A stretch of 21,292 nt of DNA, from the NCBI GenBank assembly GCA_002369315.1, contig DFDW01000018.1, positions 1 through 21,292 on the forward strand, read 5' to 3'. How positions within the stretch are numbered: the stretch's first letter is position 1; every line of letters begins with the position of its first letter. The translations under genes and the position numbers were made by a program. The notes under the pieces are model-generated. The model saw only the letters and a list, made by a program, of their open reading frames with translations, did not search any database and was not told the DNA's origin. Below are positions 12,979 to 19,227 of the stretch, one piece after another. Origin of the DNA: Ruminococcaceae bacterium UBA3818 (GTDB lineage Bacteria; Bacillota; Clostridia; Oscillospirales; Ruminococcaceae).

Positions 12979-14313
12979 CTACGGATGCAGCAGAAAGCCG
13001 GTGGATAAAAAGAGCAGGCCGCCATAGAAGACCATTCCGACCGCTGATGCCGCCGCAGGAGATTTCTTTCGGAGCGCTCCTTTGAGGGAGTGGGGAAGGC
13101 TGGTGCTGAACAGAACCGCCAGTACCAAATAGGGAGCGTATTGGCTCAGCAGGTACAAAATAGGAGAGGTTGCCATCGGCAAGCCACCCAGGCCCAGCAT
13201 CCCCTGGAAGAAAAACAGGCTTTGTCCAACGCTGCGCCCATTGAAGATCACAAAGGAAAGCAGAACCAGGGCAAAGGTGTAGATCCGTAGGAAAAAGACC
13301 GGCAGCTTTATCAAAATTTTTCCCCAGACCGACCGTTCCAGTAAAATCAGCAGGACGAAAAATGCGCCCCAAAGAAGATAATTGATCCGAAATCCGAACC
13401 AGATCCCCCACAAGAGCGTTACGACCCCGATGTTCAGCGCCGAAGAGGCAAAGCCGCCGGAATCTTCGCCCAAAGGGTGATAGATGTAAGTTTTCAAATA
13501 ATCGGTCACCGAAATGTTAAAACGTCCCACAAAATCGGTGATGGAGCGGGACTGGTAAGGATAGTAGAAATTTCGGGGCAGGGAAATGCCGAACATCCCG
13601 CCCAATCCCCGGGCCATATCACAGTAACCGGAAAGGATGAAATACAAATTCATGGCGGCGCATAAAGGCATCAGCCACAGGGAAAAAACCGAATGGTCGG
13701 CGCGGGAAAAAGAAGATAGCGTGTCATATAGCTGGCGGATGGGAGACCCCAGTATTGCCTGCTTGGCGACACCCTGGATAAAAAGGGCGATCGGTTCGCT
13801 CATCCTGGCAAAATCCGCCTTTTTGGGCAAAAATTGCTCACGCAGCGTGCGGTAGCGGACCAGCGGTCCGGCGGGCAGCTTCATAAACAGGGTGTGAGCC
13901 AGCAAAAATTTGCCCCAATTGTGCTCATACAGCGCTTCTCCATTGTAGATGTCCACCGCGTACCCGGTCCCCAGCAAAGTGCAGATCGAAAGTCCCAGCG
14001 GCGTTGCCATGCCGTGCAGCTGACAGTAGCAGGAAATGCCGAAAAACAAAAGCAGATTCTTGCCGACCATCACCAGCATGATGGCACGCCGCCGCCTGTT
14101 TTGCTGCTCAAAGCGTTCCATCAAAAGGCCGAGGGCGTAATCGGCCGTGACAGAAACGGATAAAAACAAAAGGGAAACAGGATCGTTCAGCAAAAAGAAG
14201 GCCAGGGAAACGGCGAGCAAAACGCCATAACGCATTCGCCGCGGGAACAGGTAATATACCGCCAGCGAAGCGGGTAAAAACAGATAGAGAAAGCTCAAAG
14301 AAGCCAGCTGCAT
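12979..14313 (-). CDS. MBOAT family protein (AlgI/DltB-like) lacking the conserved active-site histidine
   Basis: This is a 444-residue polytopic membrane protein with about 10-12 hydrophobic segments. MBOATs of the AlgI/DltB type carry acyl groups across the membrane for O-acylation of envelope polymers. Landmarks are the N-terminal LSFLYLFLPASLAVYYLFP, MKLPAGPLVRYRTLREQF (145-162, the family's aGPi.ry region), LSGYCDMARGLGGMFGISLPRNF (228-249) and the core ITDFVGRFNISVTDYLKTYIYHPLG (258-282). The core position that is His in AlgI/DltB (RWHIS) is Asn266, which other MBOATs also use. The essential His of the WHG motif is Phe306 in LLWGIWFGFRINYLLWG. The rest of that helix is well kept. The ATG has GGGAGG upstream, 21 bases after the TOPRIM gene. 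The DHHW-like partner gene follows. Confidence 0.87.
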   Translation of the reverse strand: MQLASLSFLYLFLPASLAVYYLFPRRMRYGVLLAVSLAFFLLNDPVSLLFLSVSVTADYALGLLMERFEQQNRRRRAIMLVMVGKNLLLFFGISCYCQLHGMATPLGLSICTLLGTGYAVDIYNGEALYEHNWGKFLLAHTLFMKLPAGPLVRYRTLREQFLPKKADFARMSEPIALFIQGVAKQAILGSPIRQLYDTLSSFSRADHSVFSLWLMPLCAAMNLYFILSGYCDMARGLGGMFGISLPRNFYYPYQSRSITDFVGRFNISVTDYLKTYIYHPLGEDSGGFASSALNIGVVTLLWGIWFGFRINYLLWGAFFVLLILLERSVWGKILIKLPVFFLRIYTFALVLLSFVIFNGRSVGQSLFFFQGMLGLGGLPMATSPILYLLSQYAPYLVLAVLFSTSLPHSLKGALRKKSPAAASAVGMVFYGGLLFLSTGFLLHP

Positions 14314-14334
14314 AAAAACCTCCCTTTTCGCGTG

Positions 14335-14937
14335 TTATACGTCATCCTGCCTAAAACGGTCCAGCCCGTCCAGCAGGCGCAGAAATTCTTCCCGATTCAT
14401 CAGAGCGTTGACTGCCTCCAGCAACGCGGCGGCAGACAAATAGCGAGGCAGACCCAGCTTTTGCAGGACAGCCAACCGCTTTTGGCTGCTGTCCGGTCCG
14501 CCGGAAAGGCCGTTTTCATAAAAATCCATTCGGGTAACAGGATCCTTTTTCGGTCCCTCGTCAAACAGCACGCCGCTTTTTTGCAGTGCGGCAGCCAATA
14601 CCTGCAGCTGCATCCCCTCCACTCCCAGCGTCCCCTCTTTGGACGGGCGGTCTTTCCGGGCTTCTTTACCCAAAATCTCGGGGATGTAGGCGTGGTAGAT
14701 TTTGCCGTCCGGAACAGCGGATTTGATATAATTTCGGATTTTAAAACCCGCGGCGTCCGAGTCGGTGAGAATCAAAATTCCGTCCTGACGGGCCAGCCGG
14801 CGCAGAAGCGCCATTTGCTCCCGGTTTTTGAAGATGCGAAATCCGTTGGTTACCAAAATAGGTCCGTCCACCAAAGCGGACAGGCGTATTTTATCGTATT
14901 TTCCCTCAACGACGACAGCCTGGCGCAAATGAATCAT
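14335..14937 (-). CDS. TOPRIM/DUF4093 protein, ribonuclease M5-like
   Basis: This 200-residue protein has a TOPRIM domain in its first half: VVVEGKYDKIRL with the catalytic Glu11, ILVTNGF, and ILILTDSDAAGFKIRNYI with Asp59 and Asp61. The C-terminal half (DPVTRMDFYENGLSGGPDSS onward) matches the DUF4093 extension of RNase M5, the enzyme that trims 5S rRNA precursors. RNase M5 is usually about 185 residues. The classical rnmV is often next to ksgA, which is absent here, so I keep the name open. It may be the organism's RNase M5 or a paralogue. The ATG overlaps the holA TGA (ATGA at 14934-14937), giving tight translational coupling in the comEC-holA operon. It is probably cytoplasmic and magnesium dependent. 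Confidence 0.85.
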   Translation of the reverse strand: MIHLRQAVVVEGKYDKIRLSALVDGPILVTNGFRIFKNREQMALLRRLARQDGILILTDSDAAGFKIRNYIKSAVPDGKIYHAYIPEILGKEARKDRPSKEGTLGVEGMQLQVLAAALQKSGVLFDEGPKKDPVTRMDFYENGLSGGPDSSQKRLAVLQKLGLPRYLSAAALLEAVNALMNREEFLRLLDGLDRFRQDDV

Positions 14938-15989
14938 AAGCTGCCCTCCTGCTGATGCAGCGCTAAAAACAGGCGGGTCACCGCCTCCTGCATTAAGATC
15001 TGCGCATCGGACCGGCTGCTTTTAAGCTGGTAGTCCGTATCGGCCAGCAGGAAAACGCAGTGAGCCAGCCTCTGCCGGGAAAACCGGTCGGCATCCCGCA
15101 TGGCGTTGCGAACCCGGAATTCTTTGCCTTTGTAGGGGAAAGCGCCAGTGACGTCGGCGGCCGAAAGGCCCTGTTCCCGGGCGATTTTGCAGCGGTATAG
15201 ATCAATAAAAGAAGCGTTCAGCGCGCCCAGTACCGCTACCGGCTCGCTGCCCATGTCAAAAAGCTCCTGCAAATTTTCCAATGCGCCGGAAAGGTTTTTG
15301 GCTAAAATCCGGCGGGCCAGATCGAACACATTGGCATCCAGCTGGCGGATACTGAGTTTTTCCACCGCGTCGGCAGAAATCTCTCCTTCCCCCTGATAAG
15401 CACACAGCTTTTGAATCTCCTGGCCCAGTACCATCATGTCGTCGCCGCACCGGTCAATGAGCGATTCGCACAGCGCAGGAGAGATGGTACACCCGTTTTT
15501 CTGGCACAAAGCTGCCAAAAACCGCGCTGTTTCCCGCCGGGAGCGGCCATCCAATACCACCAAGGCGCCGCTTTTTTCCACCGCTTTGAGAATCTCCCGC
15601 CAGCGGGCGGATTTTTTGGCGTCCACCGGAACGTTTTGCTGGCTGATGATGAACACGGTGTCCTGCGGAAAAGAAGCCAGCCGCTCTTTGAGTTTGGACC
15701 ATTCGGAAGCGGAAAGTTTGTCTGCGTCCAGATCGGTCAGCTGTACGCAGCGGGTTCCGCCGGAAAAAGAAACGCTTTCCAGCGCGTCGGACACCTCGTC
15801 AATACCGGTGCGGGAAGCCTCGAAAGAAGTAAAATTCAAATCCGCAAGAGAGGAAGGTACTGCTTTTTCCCGCAGTTTTTTGGCATACAGGCGCACCAGA
15901 TAACTTTGCTGGCCGTGCAGAAGATAAACTGGCAGGCAGGCATCCTCTTTTAAATGCCGCAGCAGCTCCTGTTCCGTTTCCAACCGCAT
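14934..15989 (-). CDS. holA: DNA polymerase III subunit delta
   Basis: HolA is the clamp-loader wrench that opens the beta sliding clamp. The protein has 351 residues, close to the family's 340. The N-terminus has the typical YLLHGQQSYLVRLYAKKL (near 22-39) followed by a degenerate AAA+ domain (ADLNFTSFEAS, RCVQLTDLD). There is no P-loop, as expected for delta. The middle CGDDMMVLGQEIQKLCAY and the collar region LDANVFDLARRILAKNLSGAL are also characteristic, with C-terminal LLADTDYQLKSSRSDAQILMQEAVTRL. The ATG has GGAGG nine bases upstream. It lies 78 bases after comEC on the same strand, the arrangement seen in many Firmicutes, and overlaps the TOPRIM gene by four bases. Confidence 0.96.
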   Translation of the reverse strand: MRLETEQELLRHLKEDACLPVYLLHGQQSYLVRLYAKKLREKAVPSSLADLNFTSFEASRTGIDEVSDALESVSFSGGTRCVQLTDLDADKLSASEWSKLKERLASFPQDTVFIISQQNVPVDAKKSARWREILKAVEKSGALVVLDGRSRRETARFLAALCQKNGCTISPALCESLIDRCGDDMMVLGQEIQKLCAYQGEGEISADAVEKLSIRQLDANVFDLARRILAKNLSGALENLQELFDMGSEPVAVLGALNASFIDLYRCKIAREQGLSAADVTGAFPYKGKEFRVRNAMRDADRFSRQRLAHCVFLLADTDYQLKSSRSDAQILMQEAVTRLFLALHQQEGSL

Positions 15990-16022
15990 GATACAGCGCC
16001 TCCTTTCTCTGTTTCTCCTGTT

Positions 16023-16062
16023 CTTTCCCGGTGGATATATCTGATTTTTGCTGCCGGGAAAG
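16023..16062. repeat. 9-bp inverted repeat in the comEC-holA gap
   Basis: CTTTCCCGG (16023-16031) and CCGGGAAAG (16054-16062) are perfect complements separated by 22 bases. No U tract follows on the minus strand, so it is not a standard terminator. It would form an intercistronic mRNA hairpin between comEC and holA. Confidence 0.5.
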
Positions 16063-16067
16063 TTCTG

Positions 16068-18176
16068 TCATCCGGCGGACAGCCGGAACCGGACGCCTTT
16101 TCCGTAAGGCAGCAAATAGGAGTTGGGATTTTGATTTTCCGTTCCCCAAAAATGCCTTGCGCACAAAAGAGCGTCCGCTGATACTGGTGGTGGGACATCC
16201 CAGCAGGTGATCGCCAAATCCCAGCAGGGCTCTTCTTCATACAGTATAGCACAATCCGCAGGCAAAATTAACAGCTTTTTTGAACCGATACAGAGACTGA
16301 CCGCGCCCTCACCGTCCAAATGGATACGGTTGTTTTGCCAGAAGGTCAAACACAGACCGTCAAAATCGTAAGCGGGGATCCCGGCCAGACTTTCCACAGC
16401 TTGGGTCGACAGATTGTCGGCCGATGAAAAAGCGACGGCGCTTACCGAAAAATGGCCGGTTAATTCCGAAAGGGAAACCCGCGGATTTCCGCCGGACGGA
16501 AGCAGGATAAGAGCGTCGATCGTTTGTACCCTTTCCCGCTGCAGTTCCAGCGCCGCCTGTTCGATCTGAGGCTGAGCGGACAGATGGCCAATGACGATAG
16601 CATGGCCACCGTAAGAAAAGATCTGCAGCAATTTTTTGTCAAAGGCGACGGTATAGCAGTGAATTTGTCGATTTTCGATGATCGCCTGTGTGCTGACAGC
16701 GGCACAGGAAACGGATACCGCCAGGCATATCGCCGCGGCAAAATGACGAAAAGTTGGCTGGAAAGCGCCGTATCCGATCACGGCGGAAAAGCAGACCACG
16801 GCGATCAACAAAGCGGGTCCGCTCCCGAAAATGGGTTTTGGCCCGATCCTGCCAAGGCAGTTGGCGGCACCCAAAAACAGTCCGACGAATAACCGCACCC
16901 CAAAAGCAAAAACCGAACCCAATACCGGGACCGTGCAGAAAAGAACCAATCCGGCGGATACTGCTAAAAACAGCGTGAACAAAGGGGAAAGGCAAAGGTT
17001 GGCGGGGATAGACATGGGGATAAGGCAGGAATCGTATAAAACCGTTAGCGGTGCCGCGCAGGCATATCCACACAGAGCAGTGCAGCAGGACCGGATCAAA
17101 TAGGAAAATCCCTGGGAAGCGGGCGCTTTTTTCAAAGACAAGAGCTTTTGGCTGAGTGGCCCCGCCAATATCTGCACACCGATGGTAGAGCAGATGGAAA
17201 ACTGAAAGCCAGCGTGTACAGCGAGAAACGGATGATACAGGATCATGACCAGCACTGCGGCCGACAGGCTGACCGGAGGGTCCGGGCGGCGGAGGATCAA
17301 CTGTGCCACACAGGAAAGAAGAAGCATCATCCCTGCGCGGGCAATGCTGGGGCGCATGCCGGTCAAAAGCATATAAAATAGCACGAAAGCCATGAAAAGA
17401 ATCGTTTTTGCGCGGCTTTTTCTTAAAAACCGGCCGATTATCAATGAAAACAAGCCGGACAGCAGCGTCAAGTGCATACCGCTGACTGCCAGAAGGTGCG
17501 AGATCCCAAGCTGCCGGAACAATTCGTACTGTCCGTCAGGTAGATAGGAGCGGTTTCCGAGTATCGCCGCGCAAACAAGGCCGCTGTATTTTACGGGAAG
17601 TGATGAGCGGATCTTTTGACAGAGAAAATCGTTCAAACGTCCCGGCCAGGTCCTGAGCGAAAAGGACGCTTTCCCGGAAAAGCTGCCGCTGAGCAGCCTC
17701 CCCTGCAGCCACACGTCCTGTGAGCGATAATAGTTTTCGCTGTCGAATCGATCGGTGGAGGTGATTTCAGACAGCGCGACGGTACCGGAAAATTGCTGAT
17801 AGCGGTCGGGAACCATATCGGCGCTGCACCAGACCTGCACTTTTATGGATTGCCCTTTTTCGGTTTCTCCGTCCAGTAGGAAAGAGGCGTTCCCTGTCTC
17901 CAGAACTGTGCCGGACAGCGTGGCATTTTGTCCGGCCAGCGACCGAGCGGGAGCGGCGTGAAAATACCCAAAGGCAAGGCAGAACAGCAGCATGAAAGAA
18001 GCAGAGAGAAAGAAGAGCGAAATCGGACGGGTTCGGCCCCAAAGAAGGAAAAACAATCCCAATAAGCCCAAAAGGGCAGACGCAGGGGAAATCCACCCAT
18101 CTGCCGGGTACAGATAGCCGAAAACCACCGCAGCAAAGAAGCATCCCAGACTGATCCAGCACAAAGGCCGCTTCAT
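16068..18176 (-). CDS. comEC: ComEC/Rec2 family DNA internalization protein with degenerate MBL domain
   Basis: This 702-residue polytopic membrane protein is the DNA channel used to bring single-stranded DNA into the cell. N-terminal helices (7-70) precede the DUF4131/OB-like region (about 85-170). The competence domain has the hallmark GISHLLAVSGMHLTLL (224-239) and MLLTGMRPSIARAGMM (269-284), followed by many helices to about residue 505. The C-terminal part (about 505-702) aligns in position with the metallo-beta-lactamase domain of ComEC, but the HxHxDH segment expected after the DAL strand reads IDALILLPSGGNPRVSLSEL, without histidines. The domain is thus present in outline but without metal ligands. 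The ATG has GGAGGGG five bases upstream and a consensus promoter at 18216-18245. It is the first gene of the operon with holA. Confidence 0.93.
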   Translation of the reverse strand: MKRPLCWISLGCFFAAVVFGYLYPADGWISPASALLGLLGLFFLLWGRTRPISLFFLSASFMLLFCLAFGYFHAAPARSLAGQNATLSGTVLETGNASFLLDGETEKGQSIKVQVWCSADMVPDRYQQFSGTVALSEITSTDRFDSENYYRSQDVWLQGRLLSGSFSGKASFSLRTWPGRLNDFLCQKIRSSLPVKYSGLVCAAILGNRSYLPDGQYELFRQLGISHLLAVSGMHLTLLSGLFSLIIGRFLRKSRAKTILFMAFVLFYMLLTGMRPSIARAGMMLLLSCVAQLILRRPDPPVSLSAAVLVMILYHPFLAVHAGFQFSICSTIGVQILAGPLSQKLLSLKKAPASQGFSYLIRSCCTALCGYACAAPLTVLYDSCLIPMSIPANLCLSPLFTLFLAVSAGLVLFCTVPVLGSVFAFGVRLFVGLFLGAANCLGRIGPKPIFGSGPALLIAVVCFSAVIGYGAFQPTFRHFAAAICLAVSVSCAAVSTQAIIENRQIHCYTVAFDKKLLQIFSYGGHAIVIGHLSAQPQIEQAALELQRERVQTIDALILLPSGGNPRVSLSELTGHFSVSAVAFSSADNLSTQAVESLAGIPAYDFDGLCLTFWQNNRIHLDGEGAVSLCIGSKKLLILPADCAILYEEEPCWDLAITCWDVPPPVSADALLCARHFWGTENQNPNSYLLPYGKGVRFRLSAG

Positions 18177-18215
18177 CCGTGCCCCTCCTTTTTGAAGCGC
18201 TCTTTTGATGTTCCG

Positions 18216-18245
18216 ATCATATCAGATAAACAGGTTATTTGTCAA
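18216..18245 (-). promoter_or_regulatory. Consensus sigma-A promoter of the comEC-holA operon
   Basis: On the minus strand a perfect TTGACA -35 (18240-18245) is 18 bases from TATGAT (18216-18221) with an extended -10 TG. The first two bases of the -35 are the last A-T pairs of the T tract of the upstream terminator. The leader is about 33 bases. Confidence 0.88.
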
Positions 18246-18279
18246 AAAAAGAAGAGCCCGGCAAAGAACCGGACTCTTC
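18244..18279 (-). terminator. Rho-independent terminator of the alaS-HIT-phosphoribosyltransferase operon
   Basis: An 11-bp stem pairs 18251-18261 with 18269-18279 (one G-U pair) around a 7-base loop. It is followed on the minus strand by seven U (18250-18244). It lies 11 bases past the phosphoribosyltransferase stop. Confidence 0.92.
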
Positions 18280-18290
18280 GGCAGAAAAAA

Positions 18291-18839
18291 TTATTCTTCG
18301 GTAAAGATAGGGAGCGGCGCCAAAAACAGGATGTCATCCCGGTTGGCCGCATCGCCCTCGGCCAGAACGGCCGCCCGCCCCGCGATGATGCCGCCAGCTT
18401 TGCGAACCAGCTCCTCCAACGCGTTGAGGGACTCCCCGGTGCTGATTACGTCGTCTACAATCAGGACCCGTTTGCCTTTGAGGTATTCCAGATCATGCTG
18501 ATCCAGATACAGGGTCTGCAGCCGGGCGGTGGTGATGGATTTCACATCCACCCCCACGGGGTTATACATATAAAGCTTGGCGCTTTTCCGGGCCAGAATG
18601 TACTTGATACCGCTTTGACGGGACATTTCGTATGCCAGAGGAATGCCCTTGGATTCAGCGGTGAGGATCACATCGTGCTCCGGCACCTTTTTCAAAAGCT
18701 CGGTGGCGCAGGCAATTGTCAATTCCACGTCGGAAAACATGATAAAAGCGGCGATGGACGTTTTGTCGTTGATGGGGCACAACGGCAGCTGCCGGGTGAG
18801 ACCGGCTACCTGTAACTCATAGGTTTTTGCATCATTCAT
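18291..18839 (-). CDS. Phosphoribosyltransferase family protein (adenine PRT-like)
   Basis: This 182-residue type I phosphoribosyltransferase has the PRPP-binding motif VLIVDDVISTGESL (125-138). The upstream DVILTAESKGIPLAYEMSRQSG segment (56-77) supplies the pyrophosphate loop, as in adenine and xanthine PRTs. A flexible-loop region with ARKSAKLYMYNPVGVDVKSITT precedes the motif. These enzymes salvage purine bases using PRPP. The exact base cannot be read from the sequence, and the gene may be an APRT-like paralogue. The chosen ATG (18837-18839) has GGAG eight bases upstream. A TTG 18 bases earlier in frame is inside that ribosome binding site and is not used. It follows the HIT gene by 36 bases and ends at a strong terminator. 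Confidence 0.88.
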   Translation of the reverse strand: MNDAKTYELQVAGLTRQLPLCPINDKTSIAAFIMFSDVELTIACATELLKKVPEHDVILTAESKGIPLAYEMSRQSGIKYILARKSAKLYMYNPVGVDVKSITTARLQTLYLDQHDLEYLKGKRVLIVDDVISTGESLNALEELVRKAGGIIAGRAAVLAEGDAANRDDILFLAPLPIFTEE

Positions 18840-18875
18840 GAAAAAGACTCCTTTCAAAAGAAGCAGGAAGGCGGA

Positions 18876-19214
18876 TTAAGCCATCGTCAGGCTTAAGGGC
18901 TTTCCGCCGAGAATGTGAAAATGCAGGTGCGGCACCGTTTGACCGGCGTCCGCGCCGCAGTTGGAAATGACCCGGTAACCGCCGGTCAGGCCCAAGCTGG
19001 CGGCGATTTGCGGGATTTTTTCAAAAATATGAGCTACCACGTCGCTGTTTTCGGCGGTTACACCGTTCATTGACGGAATGTGCTCTTTGGGAATGACCAG
19101 TACATGGACCGGCGCCTGTGGCTGGATATCGCAGAACGCGAGGATTTCAGCGTCTTCGTAGACAGTTTTGCTGGGGATCTCCCCGGCGGCGATTTTACAA
19201 AACAGGCAATCCAT
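18876..19214 (-). CDS. HIT family nucleotide hydrolase (HinT-like)
   Basis: This is a 112-residue histidine triad protein, the usual HinT size. The triad reads HLHFHILGG with His96, His98 and His100, where the middle histidine attacks the alpha phosphate of purine nucleoside phosphoramidates. The N-terminus DCLFCKIAAGEIPS has the two cysteines that often bind zinc in this family, and IPKEHIPSMN holds a further histidine. HinT proteins can hydrolyse aminoacyl-AMP, fitting its position directly behind alaS. The ATG has AGGAGGG seven bases upstream and lies 13 bases after the alaS stop, whose TAA abuts the ribosome binding site. It is followed by the phosphoribosyltransferase gene on the same transcript. 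Confidence 0.95.
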   Translation of the reverse strand: MDCLFCKIAAGEIPSKTVYEDAEILAFCDIQPQAPVHVLVIPKEHIPSMNGVTAENSDVVAHIFEKIPQIAASLGLTGGYRVISNCGADAGQTVPHLHFHILGGKPLSLTMA

Positions 19215-19227
19215 CTCAAACCCTCCT

